Origin: Diploscapter coronatus
Taxonomy: Eukaryota; Nematoda; Chromadorea; Rhabditida; Rhabditidae
NCBI GenBank assembly: GCA_964036155.1
Contig: OZ038423.1
Span: 50,669,249-50,733,248 of the forward strand
DNA length: 64,000 nucleotides
Direction of reading: 5' to 3'
Part shown: positions 14,079-25,302 of the stretch, piece after piece
How the letters are laid out: each line of letters begins with the position of its first letter
Numbering within the stretch: the stretch's first letter is position 1
Notes under the pieces: model-generated
Databases searched by the model: none
What the model was told of the DNA's origin: nothing
What the model saw: the letters and a program-made list of their open reading frames with translations, nothing else
Program-made: the position numbers and the translations under genes

Positions 14079-16412
14079 ATGAAAGGGTCGAATTCGAACG
14101 GAACAGAAAAAATAGTTGCTGGAGACGAAATGAAAATGGAAGTGAGTACAGAGGAGGCCGCTCAGAAATGGCTCGCCACTGCACAGTTCAGGGAAATTCT
14201 CGCTTCCGACACTTCACATAAAGTAGGCAAATCGGGATAAATTATCACAAATCAAGTCAACAATTTTATAAACAATTCCATTAGCATTGAATGGTATTGC
14301 TAATTGAAAATACGCGGAATAACTCTACTTCTAATTTAGTAAAGTCAAACTGGACTGTTAACCAGAACATAAAAATCGGGAATATTGAAAGGATTTGTTG
14401 TTGCGAAAATTGAAAAATTTCAAATAAAAAATAGAGCAAATAGAATTGGTTCCAGAGCCAATTCGTGCTGCTTAGTCAAGAGAGCGGGGAATTGGGCATT
14501 TTGCTGCTGAACAAGTCGCCCTTCTCAGAGGACCAGTCAGTCATCAGCGAGTGGATTAAGCAGGCCAGGTTGAAGGAGATCTCCAAGAACGACATTTATG
14601 GCTGCTACTCCATCCAAGTGCCCGTCGAGTTCAATCGTAAGACATCTGCACTGTTTCCTATCCCTTAGCTGCAGAAACATATTTCTCCTCTCAATGTGGT
14701 CATATCATTTTTCCTTTCCTGATCAAAATACGAGAAGAAAGTGTAGAGAGAAGTTTTTTCTGTCGTTAAAGGAAAGGATCATGATTTTGTTTCTGCTTCT
14801 TCCTATCCATCTAGACATTTTCAGTGATCAACTCGCAGCTCATCTATCCTGCCACTGAAAAACATGTCCAGAAGTACCGTGCAGAGGAGAAGATTGTCAT
14901 TCGCGAGACGCCTGAGGATTACGAGCAGATCACCAAGATCTACATCGAGAAGTATCAGATGAATCTGCAGGTAGAGTTTGCTTTTTCTGAATATTTTGAC
15001 TAGGTTCCAGAATAGATTTTTACAAACTCTTCTTTTTCTCTGGAGTATCATCGAATCGGAATTCTTCATTTTGCAACCAGTGAAAGTCTAATTTGAATTT
15101 ATTAGTCTTTCTTATTCAGTGGGTGTACAACATACTCGAGAAGAAGGCAGAGGCTGAGCGAGTGTTTTACGAGGACGCCTGTTCTGAGTTTGGGTGGATT
15201 CTGGCGAACGACATCAAATGGGACGGAGTGACCAAGGAGAATCTCTACTGTCTGGCCATCATCAACAGGCACGATGTCCGTTCCATCAGGTATTTTTTAT
15301 TTCTAAATTTCTTTGGTCGTCAAGTTCAATCTTTGTTTTGTTGATTTCTTGCCGCATTCAATTGAGCTCAACTGCACATTATTTATAAGAAAAACCACCC
15401 GTTTCCATGATCAAATTTCACGTTTCGTTTTAAAATTTATTGTCCGCAGCACTTGGGCGGCCATTAATATTCAGCGTTTTACTGCAAAGGAACAGACACG
15501 CTTGAGAATTTGATTTAATGGATTCTAACCAAACTCCAAAATGCCTACATCTTATGGAAAAAGGAAATAAATAATCTCATATTTGGAATTATCAAGACAA
15601 ATATGAACGTGATTATTTTCAGAGATCTGCGCGGTTCTGATGTGGATTTCCTCGAGAAGCTGCGCGACAAGTCGCTCAAAGTCATTCAGGACAAATACGA
15701 TGTTCCTGCCAATCAGCTCAGGTAGATTTTAAACAATTTTTATTTCGAAGGCTGAACGGAATATTTCACAGTAGAAATCAAGTGAATTTGTGATAATTTT
15801 CAACAGAAGAATACATCTTGTCGAGCGTAGAGAGTGATGTTCGCAGTTGAAGTGTTCTTTCATACTTTCGGTGAAATTATGTCTATAGTGGAATGAGTTA
15901 AACGTATTCTCTCTGTGTTATCCTAGCCCTCGCTGTAGGCCATCTCTTCTTCGCTGCTAATGCTATTTTTCAGGGCCTACTTCCACTATCAGCCCTCGTT
16001 CTACCATCTGCACGTGCACTTCGTCAACATCAAATACGACGCCCCCGGCCAGCTGGTCTATGCAGCTGTCTCCATCGAAGACGTCATCAACAATCTCAGA
16101 ATGGCTTCCGATTACTATCAGGTTAATCATTTTGAGTTTATCTAAATTTTCTCAAATCAACTCACATTCCTTTAGATTTTTAATTGCAATTAGTAGCATA
16201 AAACGAGTTAGTATTTTTCGAGAGACGAGAAAGATATGTATTTGACCATCTCTTGAAGAGAAGCACTCGTTCCACACCATTAATAGCGGTTCAGAAAAGT
16301 CTCAGATATTTTTTTTATTTTGCAGAAAGCCTCTCTGACGTTTACTCGGAAAATCAACGATCCTTTGACGCAGATGTTCTTGGAAGCGAAGAGGGATAAG
16401 GGCACGAGATAA
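14079..16412 (+). CDS. dcs-1: Scavenger mRNA decapping enzyme DcpS (HIT family)
   Basis: Hydrolyses the m7GpppN cap left after 3'-to-5' mRNA decay, releasing m7GMP; nuclear and cytoplasmic. Exons: 14079-14222, 14456-14636, 14825-14970, 15120-15289, 15623-15721, 15974-16121, 16326-16412, giving 324 residues against about 337 in human. The histidine triad is visible in YHLHVHF, with His258, His260 and His262; His260 matches the catalytic central histidine. The N-terminal swapped domain (from about residue 30) and the conserved ILANDIKWDG and DLRGSD segments are also recognisable. The start is the first ATG after a TTTTAG acceptor at 14058, probably a trans-splice site. NDOR1 follows closely on the same strand. 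The coding sequence is GC-rich in third positions compared with its introns. Confidence 0.95.
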
Positions 16413-16532
16413 TCTCTCTCTTCCCAGTGATGCAATGAAATGGGTGCAAATTGTTTTTCGTGTAAAGGCATTCCGGTTTGATCTCCTAGTTTTCGATTTC
16501 TAGTTGTTTTATCGAGTTTAATCTTCTTCTAG

Positions 16533-16538
16533 AATAAA
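16533..16538 (+). terminator. Poly(A) signal of DcpS
   Basis: AATAAA lies 121 nt after the DcpS stop and about 120 nt before the acceptor that precedes the NDOR1 start. This spacing resembles the intercistronic regions of nematode operons. Confidence 0.6.
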
Positions 16539-16650
16539 TGAAATTGTGCAAGAAAATTATGCATTTTAGATGAACTGGTATTGGCTAACTTTCCAACCAC
16601 AAATGTCTTCTTGTAATGATAAAGTGCACAGAAATTACTTATCATTTTCT

Positions 16651-16657
16651 TCTCAGA
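16651..16657 (+). promoter_or_regulatory. Probable trans-splice acceptor of NDOR1
   Basis: TTCTCAG stands directly before AATG of the NDOR1 start codon, with no plausible upstream coding exon in the short gap from DcpS. A spliced-leader acceptor at this spot would explain how a downstream operon gene is processed. Confidence 0.5.
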
Positions 16658-19270
16658 ATGTCGCTTCTGATTTTGTACGGAAGCGAAACAGGGACTGCTC
16701 AAGATGTTGGCGAATCGTTACGCCGAGAGGCATTGATGAGGAGTCTTACAGTCAGGCTGATTAGCATGGACGAATATGATTTACATGTACCTAAATTTCT
16801 AATTACTGTGATGGCTCATTTTAAAATTTCAGTGTCTACCCAACGAAAAAGCAGTTTTGTTTGTTTGCTCTACAACTGGTCAAGGCGAAATGCCCCCGAA
16901 TATGCGGTCATTTTGGAGGTCGATGCTCCGAAAAAGTATCCCCAATGATTTTCTTACTAATGTAAGTCTTTTCTTTAATTTCGATGAGGTCAATTTTCGG
17001 CTCGGAAAATACAATTTGGATTAATCATCATTAGGTCCATTTCAGCAAGAAAGAAACAATATTCAAATTCTTATTGCTTCGAATTTACTAAAAATGAATT
17101 AATGCTCCAATTTTGATCACTTTCCTCTTATTTCAGACACACGCAGCAGTTCTCGGTCTGGGCGATTCCTCGTATCAGAAATTCAATTTTGCCGGAAAGC
17201 GGTTGTTTCGTCGATTGGAACAACTGGGTGCTCGAATGCTAACTCAGCTTGGATTGGGTAGATTCATTTCCTCTTTCAATTTTTATCAGTTTCACTCATT
17301 TTCAGCTGACGATCAGCACGAAATCGGCATCGATGGCGCTCTAATTCCTTGGAAAGAGGCTGTTTGGATGAGACTTTATGAAGAAAAGATATTTGAGGCG
17401 AAAATTTAGAACGAAATGATTTGAAACAATTATTTTTTCAGAATATGAAACTAGAAGTTGATCCGACTACCGTTATTCCTTCGAAGTTCATCCTCGAACC
17501 GGCTTCCATAGGTGAAAACCTGAATTTTCATGAGGAAGACCAAGAATATCGACTTCTGACGGCTGGGGAAAATCGAAGGGTAACGGCTGATGATCATTTT
17601 CAGGTTAGGAAATCATTTATCCTTACATTGAGTTCAATTTATTTTCAGGACACGCGACTTATTCGTTTCTCTGTCGATGATAAGGATTCGAATTTCTTCA
17701 GGTATTCAAATGAAAAATAGTATTTAGTCTCAAATTTACAGTTACAACCCTGGTGATGTTCTAATGGTGTGGCCCTACAACAACGACGAATCCATGCAAA
17801 TCGCCATCGATGCTCTGCAATATTCCGATGATCTACTCGATAGGCCCGTTCACATTCGCACCAATGACAGATATCTCAACCCTCCTCCCAAATGGCTCGT
17901 TGGAGGTAGAATTCCTTTAAATTTGAAAAAAAAACAATTCGAATTTGAAAATCTTTAAATACCAGATTATAAATACTGAAAATTGAAACTTCAAATATCC
18001 TGTTTGATAAAAGATATTTGAGAGAACTATTCTTGAATTTTCAATGCCAGACCCAACAACTCTGCGTTCCTGTCTGCGTCGTCTTCTCGATCTGCAGGCC
18101 ATTCCAAGACGAACATTCTTCGAAGTGTTCGCCAGTCTCGCTGTTGATGAATTCGAGAAGAGACGACTTCTGGAATTGGCCAGTCCACAGGGATTGGTAA
18201 ATTAGATTTTTTCTTTAAAAATGAAAAATTATAATAAAGCATTCAGGATGATCTGTTGGCTTATGCAAACCGGGTCAGAAGAACGACAGCAGAGACATTC
18301 AGAGATTTTCCTGTGACATCGAAATCAATCCCTCCTGGTAGATATTTCTTCTTTAGAAGTTTTTAGAACGTTATTTCAGAAAGATTATTTGATCTTCTGA
18401 AAACAATCCGTCCTCGTGCATTCAGCATCGCTTCCAGTCCTGTTGTTCAAGGGAATGCTATCGAATTACTTGTTGCGAAGGTGAATTCAACTGTTGATTA
18501 CCAAATCCAGGATTTCTTGCTAAATTTCAGGTTCAATACAAGTCTCGATTGTCAGACCCAAGACGAGGTCTCTGCAGTACATTCCTCTCGAGATTGAAGC
18601 CTGGAGATAAGGTACTATTTTTCGAAATAAACCAAAAGAGTTCGCTTGTTCAGGTATTCAGCAAAATCCGTCCAGGAACATTCAAATTCCCTCCAGTTGA
18701 AGTGCCTCTGATCTGCATTGGACCTGGAACTGGAGTTGCTCCTTTCAGAAGTCTGCTCATTAGCAGGGAAAGGTTGGTTGTTTTGAGGTTGAATAATCGA
18801 CAATATCACAGCATTGAAATTCAGAAACGCGTCCTCTTGCCAGTCAATTCTCTACTTTGGCTGCAGAAACTCGAAATCAGACGATTATTTTCGTGAAGAA
18901 TGGGAGAAATGCAGGAGGACAAAAGTCGTCAAGGCATATAGCCGGGATCAAGAGGAAAGGGTACATTTCCAATTCAATAGTTTCTTTTTATTGTTTGCAA
19001 TTTTCAGATTTACGTGCAACATCGAATGATAGAGCCACAAAATGCTGGGGAAATACGGGAATGGATTTTGGAAAAGAATGGTTAGAATTTTTACAATAAA
19101 ATTTTCAAATTATTCTTTCAGCTTCGATTTTCATAGCGGGTTCCTCAGGCGACATGCCCAAAGCAGTGACTGAGGCGATACGTGAAATCTGTCAGAAAGA
19201 TGTACAAACTGAAGAAATTGCTGCGAAATTGGAAAAGGAAGGCAGATTACAGTTCGAAACGTGGTCATAA
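16658..19270 (+). CDS. fre-1: NADPH-dependent diflavin oxidoreductase 1 (NDOR1/Tah18)
   Basis: Passes electrons from NADPH through FAD and FMN to the CIAPIN1-type protein in cytosolic Fe-S cluster assembly. Fifteen exons: 16658-16786, 16833-16961, 17137-17257, 17306-17397, 17442-17603, 17649-17701, 17742-17905, 18051-18196, 18247-18337, 18380-18480, 18531-18611, 18654-18772, 18825-18960, 19008-19080, 19122-19270. Total 581 residues (human about 597). FMN flavodoxin part: GSETGTAQD (8-16), STTGQGEMP (56-64), LGLGDSSYQKFN from 92. FAD-binding RAFSIASS (375-382). NADPH-binding GPGTGVAPFRS (446-456) and the C-terminal Trp580. Intron 4 (17398-17441) has GC instead of GT at its 5' end; reading through meets a stop. 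Likely second gene of an operon with DcpS. Confidence 0.95.
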
Positions 19271-19333
19271 AAATCTTTGAAACTAGAAAATTTATTAGGA
19301 TTTATAAAATTTTATTTAATTTGAAATCTTTTC

Positions 19334-19339
19334 AATAAA
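19334..19339 (+). terminator. Poly(A) signal of NDOR1
   Basis: AATAAA lies 64 nt after the NDOR1 TAA. Only about 255 nt separate it from the convergent SEC61 gamma stop. Confidence 0.6.
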
Positions 19340-19593
19340 ACAAACTAAAACAATTGCAGAATAATTTATGCGCTGCATGTGACGAGTCGCCTCTCGATTA
19401 TCACAGAACAAAGTCGAGTCTTTCTGCAACAAGCTAATGAATTTTCTTGAAGAAGAACAAAAACAATAGGATGCGTTTTATCTAACTTTCAAAATTTTAT
19501 ATTTTCAAGGAATGCGCTGTATTTTATGGAAAAGAATATCAGGAAAGACATTTTTTAAAGAAGTATTGTGAAATGTTTACCTTGAACCTGTTG

Positions 19594-19972
<379 letters not shown>

Positions 19973-20750
19973 TCTTTGTTGTGGCCTGGCTGAATAAAAG
20001 AAGAAATTTATAGGTGAAAGATAATAAACGCGAAACGATTGAAAATCTACGAATAAAAAAAATGAAACGTAAAAATGGAAGAGAAAATCGACATGAAAAA
20101 GTAGGAGAAGAAGTTAATATTTTAGGGAAGGGCTTCTTTCATCAAAATACTAAAAATTACCTAATTTGGATAGAGAAAAAGCATGAAACTCTCAATTCCA
20201 CGAGGAAAATTGAAGGGTTGAAAATTGCTGAAGCAAACGAGAGAGTGCAATAAATGAGGAGAGACAGAGGAGACACACACAGTAAGCGAACTGCAAACGA
20301 ATTGCCGCGAAATTTGAAAATGGGAAAGAAGAGTGGAGAGATGGGAAGAAAAGAGTTAAAAATACAGTGCAATAAAGGCGAAAGGAAAATTTAGAGATAA
20401 TGAAGAAGCAAAGATTTAGACAAAACGATAGAATACAATAAACGGTGAATAGAAGTATGAAAATGAAGGAAGAGGGATGAGAGTGAAAGGGGAACGAAGT
20501 TTCCGCTAGAAGAACTCGTTATGATAGAGAGGCAAGAGATGGAGAGAAAAGGGGAACCAGAAGGATAGGGGAGATGCCTAGAGGCTTCTCCTCTGCGTCT
20601 GCTTCATTCCTTCAGACATTCATAGATTCAGACAGTCATGCTGCCCTACCATTGCCACTCTTGTCTTCTTCTTCTCTGAATGCCTATTGCCTACTGCCAA
20701 TGTAATGCGTCTAATTGTTGATTGACTTCTAAGTCGATTCACTCTTTTCT
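19973..20750. other. Purine-rich spacer upstream of two divergent genes
   Basis: This gap separates the divergent SEC61 gamma and Kunitz-like genes and should hold both promoters. The plus strand is A- and GA-rich from about 20010 to 20580, then turns pyrimidine-rich. I could not define a TATA box or any factor site with confidence. Confidence 0.4.
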
Positions 20751-23459
20751 ATGTTACTTCTACTGCTTGCCATCGGACTCTCCACTCACATCGTCACTGC
20801 TGAATTGCCTTCAGATCTCGATCAATTCCAATCCAAACTATTCGACACACCTGAATGTTAGTCACCACTACATGACGATATCGATTGCATACACGAAGAT
20901 TTTGAAGAATCTTCAAGTTCGTATGTGAAGATCAAGCTTTTTGATACGGAAGAATATGCCACTTTACCTTGAACTTTATGGAAAGTGCCAAACCCAAGCT
21001 GTACTTCAGTTTGTATTGAATAGTATCTGAAGTTTATGAATCATGTTGTGATTTGATGTTTCCCAAATTTGCTCACGTCACCAAGGTTAATAATCTTCAT
21101 CTTCAGGCGAAGACTTCATTTCATCTGGCCAGTTCACTGCAGTCGGAACCACGAAATGCGGCACTCGTCAGTGCGATTTTCCTCGACAGTTTTGTGTCCG
21201 ACCAGCGGCAAAATTCCAGGATAAAAGTGCCGATCAGTGCAAGAATATTCCACAAGCAGTCAGCAATTCCGATAGTTTACGCTTATATGATATTCTCCCT
21301 CTTTCAGTGTTTGACAGCAGCTAATGGTGGCATCCCACTTGGTCCTTCAAGAAACGCTCCGGCTCCGGCACCTGCTCCTTCATTTTTGCAGACATCAACT
21401 TTAGCTCCTTTCGTTTTTCCGACAGCTTCACCTGAGCCTGAGCCGTTATGTGAGCTTTTAAATGAAATTTTCACGTCCTCTATCAATTTACACTTGATCG
21501 TATCTACGCATAACGAAACAGTTATCTAAATCTTGCAATTTCACACAATTCTATGATGATACAACCCATCATCAATCATCTTTTTCCGTCATTTCAGACT
21601 GTAATCTCGAGATTTTTCTTTGTGTAAGATAGCGTTATTCCAACAAGAATAACAGCGCTGGCAGATCGTCTCACTTTTTCTCTAATCTGCTTTATCCTTT
21701 CACAGCTTCTTCTTCATTGATCGATCTTCTTTCATCTGACAGTTCGATTGCAGATGTAAACCGTTGAATTCCTGAATCTTTGAATCTTCGTTCATTCAAA
21801 AGTGATTCCTTCTCAGATCTTCTACTGTCTGAATAGACGACTCGGCTTACATTTATCGAATAGCTGAGAATTGTAGTCAATAGCGAATCGCAGTCCAATT
21901 CCGAATTGCATGTCTCAATCGCCAAACAACAGACCCGTTTCGAATACTTTCATTAGTAAAATTCATATAAGCAAGCAGTTTTTACGAATTAGTACCAATC
22001 AGGCCTACAATGACCACTGTTTATTTTTTCAAAATGATTATTGTTTTCCTCTTGTATTGTCTTATTCTTCTATGCTGTAATCGCTGAATTTCCTATCCTC
22101 ATTCATTCTATTCTTCTCTTCTCTTCCTTCCTATTCTTACAAAGCCTTGCTTCAGTTTTTGCAAACCAAACTAACAGCTATCAGAAGCTGGTTTGGCATG
22201 AGAGTAAACGATGCGAGGAAAGAGTGATTCACACACTCACACATGCAAATTGCGAGAGAAAGTTACCACCTTACCTTCCCTGCCAACCACAAGGCCGATG
22301 ACGTAAATTTTCCATTACATAAATAAACCAGTTAATCGATGAGTAAAAATAACCTGCAGATGACGTCGCGACGATGAGTAATGTAATGACTTCCTTTTTA
22401 GTCACTGGAATGCCTCTCAACCCGAAAGCTGTCTGCTCAATGGGGTCGCCGGTTGGCAGATTCTGCGGATTCAAGCTACTGTACACCTATAATAAGGCAA
22501 GAAAATCCTTCTTACGTGATAGACGACAAATAAAATGCAACGTTTATGCACGAATTTAGATTCGATGCGAGGCTTAGTGATTGTTATGATGCTCTAGCAA
22601 TTAAGCATTTAGACAAATGATACATATTGTTAGCATCTATAAAATTTAGATATTGAAATATTCGCGATCTTTCATATCAATTTAATTTACAAAAAATATA
22701 TATATATGTATTTTAGGATACATTTCAATGCGACCAATTCTTTTTTCCGGGATGTCGTACCGCTGAAACGAATGATAATTTGTTCGATGATTATCAGACT
22801 TGCATGAAGATCGCTGAGGTTTGCAAACGTAAGAATTCGGTATGAAATTGTGGGAAAAATATGCAATTTTAGCAAACACGATGCGTCCAATTCCAGCTCC
22901 GAGGGCGACGCAACAAGTGAAGAAGCCACAAAGACCTCGAGCTGGGTGGGGACAGAATCATATCGAGAGAAGAGGAAAATGGAACCAGAGAAGAGGAAAA
23001 AACGGACCCAGAGAAGAGTACGAGGACTATGGTCCAGAGGATTACGAGAATTATGAGGAAGTCGAGGCTCCCAGAGCCAGGCCGAATCGGAAACGACCTG
23101 GCAATCGACCCGCACCTCCTCTAATTCCTGCCCCTCCAGCACCTGCTCCCAGACAGACTCCGTCGCCACTTGGCTCATTTGCTGGGATGTTCGGAAGCGG
23201 TCTGCCTGGACTAGGATCTGCTACAGGACCTACAGTCTACCCTGGCCAGAGCCTGCAGACAGGGAATGGAGGAGATGAAGAAGATCTTGGATTGCTCGGA
23301 TTGATTCAGAAAGGACTGCAGAGTGCTCAGGCCATCAAGCAGGGAGGACCCAAGGGCAATCAGGCCATTCAGTCAACTGCAAGCCAATTGTTGCAGACCT
23401 TCACAGGATTCAACATGGACAATCTCAATGGCAACTTCGGTAATCTATTCAGTGGATGA
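20751..23459 (+). CDS. Secreted Cys-rich protein with Kunitz-like half domain
   Basis: Six exons in consistent phase (20751-20856, 21107-21258, 21308-21449, 21598-21623, 22717-22828, 22873-23459) give about 374 residues. A signal peptide is clear (MLLLLLAIGLSTHIVTA, 1-17). A first Cys-rich module spans 36-87 (six Cys). A Pro/Ala hinge follows. The second module (135-178) has C-x7-C with FFFPGC, then C-x15-C-x6-C, resembling the second half of a Kunitz inhibitor domain; the first half is reduced to CNLEIFLC, so inhibitor activity is doubtful. Residues 180-374 are disordered: basic then acidic and Tyr-rich (EEYEDYGPEDYENYEE), Pro-rich, then Gly/Leu/Gln-rich. The tiny fourth exon (26 nt) is needed to keep frame, since joining exon 3 directly to exon 5 makes a stop; an extra exon in the 1.1-kb intron is possible. 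Function unknown; a secreted matrix or cuticle role is only a guess. Confidence 0.7.
22271..22486 (-). pseudogene. Opposite-strand GPCR-like TM7 exon or fragment
   Basis: The minus strand carries 71 codons from an acceptor-like TTATTATAG to a TAA. It reads as a loop, then a membrane segment (EVITLLIVATSS) that ends SSINWFIYVMENLRHR. That end resembles the S-x-V-N-F-x-I-Y signature of TM7 in nematode FMRFamide-type receptors; the DMSR-like gene in this window has NSAVNFIIYC at the same place. The exon sits inside the largest intron of the Kunitz-like gene. The only upstream exon I could propose (ending at 22516) needs a 29-nt intron, shorter than any other intron reconstructed here, and has no start codon. 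It may be a nested gene with missed exons, a decayed fragment, or chance. Confidence 0.35.
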
Positions 23460-23501
23460 ACTTATCCCATTTTATAGTTTTTCTGCTTATGAATCACAAT
23501 A

Positions 23502-24008
23502 TACAGGCTGACTCACAGTTATCTACGACAACTTTCAAACTCGCATATTCTGAACTGGATAGACTATTCCAAGTGCCTTAAATGGGGTATCGTTTGGAGC
23601 ATAATATAAGCGGGTTATCATACACTGTTTACATTATTCTACGATGATCCTATACCTGATAAGACGCTGATATCTAATTGATAGTCAGAAAGAGGTGAAT
23701 ATCGTCGAATTCTGAATCTTGACATCGTCATCGTGATTTAGTTCAGCCGAATTTGTGATGAAACTGATCATGCATACTATGGTGATTAATTATTTGTAGA
23801 GTTTGCAAATTGTTTTCACTTCCCTCAATCACCTGCGGAATTTAGTAGCATTGTCATCGTGTCGTAGGTTATTCAAATTTGACTAAACTTACCACGATAC
23901 TAAACCTTGATATGAAGATTCCAAAAAGTAAAAAAGGTTGATTTTAAATTCATTAAACCCGAATATCGCGCTTGAAAGTTGTCATAGGTGACTATGGGTC
24001 ACCCTGTA
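23502..24008. mobile_element. 503-bp nonautonomous Tc1/mariner-type element
   Basis: Starts TACAGGCTGACTCAC and ends GGGTCACCCTGTA. The two ends form imperfect terminal inverted repeats of about 46 bp, roughly 80% identical, including a shared GACAACTTTCAA core. TA dinucleotides flank both ends (23502-23503 and 24007-24008), matching the TA target duplication of this superfamily. No transposase frame is present inside, so it would depend on a helper. It begins 43 nt after the stop of the Kunitz-like gene and may lie in its 3' UTR. Confidence 0.75.
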
Positions 24009-24014
24009 CGATGG

Positions 24015-24129
24015 TATAAAATGGCTCCTAGAAAAAGACACCGGCTTTTTTCTTTTCCTATCTTGCCTCCCCATACTATTTCTTAGAAAACCCGGTGTCC
24101 CGGTGTCTTTTTCTAGGAGCCTATAAAAT
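24015..24129. mobile_element. 99-bp MITE with 22-bp perfect TIRs and 8-bp TSD
   Basis: GGCTCCTAGAAAAAGACACC plus GG (24023-24044) is repeated exactly as its reverse complement at 24100-24121. The 99-bp element is flanked by TATAAAAT on both sides (24015-24022 and 24122-24129), a perfect 8-bp target-site duplication. An 8-bp duplication points to the hAT or Merlin type; the ends do not settle which. Perfect arms and duplication suggest a recent insertion. It lies only 6 nt from the right flank of the neighbouring 503-bp element. Confidence 0.85.
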
Positions 24130-24421
24130 TCGCATTCCGAAGATTTAGAGAAAGTTGCATTTCAATACATAGTTTTTATGAGATCATTGAGACTTCCGGA
24201 ATTTTTATTCAGACCTATCATAGACTTGTCAACGATGCTTTAATTATTTCCCATTTAATCAAAAAATAATTCGTAAGTTTGTAAATGCCACGTCGTTTTT
24301 GATGTTTTTTATAAACTTATCAAATTCGACCATTTGACGTGCTCAAATTCGGGTATTTGTGGTTTTAATCAGCTATTAATGAACTCATCATGTCTTGAGG
24401 AAGGTTTAAATTTATGTTAGA

Positions 24422-24427
24422 TTTATT
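24422..24427 (-). terminator. Poly(A) signal of the globin gene
   Basis: The minus strand reads AATAAA 78 nt after the globin stop codon. Confidence 0.4.
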
Positions 24428-24504
24428 TTCAATTGTTTGTACAATATGTTACATGTTGGATATTCGATAAATAAAATAAAAGTGAAAGGTGATTAGCAGA
24501 TTAT

Positions 24505-25302
24505 TCATAGCATTTCATCTTGGCTGTATGACGTTCCATTTCCATTTGCTTTTACATTTTCTGAAGACTTCCGATCTCTCATACTGCATTTCGTATAGAG
24601 ACGAATTGCAGCTATCTGAGGACACGATGAAGATCGAGTATGTCGGACCTGATAGTCAATAAAAAATTGATAAAATTTGAAAATTTTCTCATACTTGTTC
24701 CAAATACCCATCTTTGACCTCCGATATTATAAAACTAATCAACTTCGACCAAGTTGAATACTTCTTTTCCTAAAATCGTTAATAGAACATTTTTACGACT
24801 CTGATAGATTACCGATGAATCTCTACATAATAATGATAAGAGAACGTTTTTGAAGATCAGCCATTTTTCAGCTGTGAAAGACATACTCCTTGCACTAGCA
24901 TGTTGTCGTCCAACAAGCCTACGATTGTTTTACATATAAAATTTCTAATAATGATTAAATTCAACCTCAGAACATCAACAATTTCGTCGGCAGCTTGGGT
25001 TCCTTGCCCCAATCGATCTATTATTCCGTTTATGAATCTTTGGAACTTTCCTACATGAGTTCGAAATCGTTGTTCAGATTTCAGTTCGGATTCAGATAGA
25101 TTAGATAGACCGAAATACATAGCCAGTTCAATTTCTTCTTCCTAAAATTATGACTTCACCAGATTCTGTTTTAATTATTCGCACCAAAAATAGTTGCAGA
25201 AACATTCTCTCGAAGAGTCCATATTTGTCTTCTATTTTCTGATATTCTTCGGTGATTTTGTTAACATCTTCTTGGTCTGCTATGAACGCTCTTCCAGTGT
25301 AT
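24505..25302 (-). CDS. Nematode nerve-type globin, 5' end unresolved
   Basis: Haem protein related to neuroglobin-like nematode globins; likely binds O2 or another small ligand, or acts in redox signalling. Minus-strand exons 25302-25185, 25141-24966, 24918-24813, 24769-24695 and 24648-24505 join in frame to about 206 residues. Helices A-B: DQEDVNKITEEYQKIEDKYG then FERMFLQLF. Phe of the CD corner in MYFGL. Distal His in RFRTHVGKF (E7) and proximal His in VGRQHAS (F8) are both present, so haem binding looks intact. The H helix has TWSKLISFI. The last exon adds a polar tail of about 47 residues beyond the fold. The first exon shown needs two bases from an upstream exon; candidates near 25350-25370 are weak, so the N-terminus is missing here. 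Confidence 0.85.

Noticed and set aside
22487..22592. Upstream exon for the GPCR-like fragment, ending at 22516
   Set aside because: Would need a 29-nt intron, shorter than any other intron reconstructed here, and has no ATG.
22687..23178. 163-codon minus-strand frame under the Kunitz-like gene
   Set aside because: Shadow of coding exons on the plus strand, which have splice sites and domain sense.
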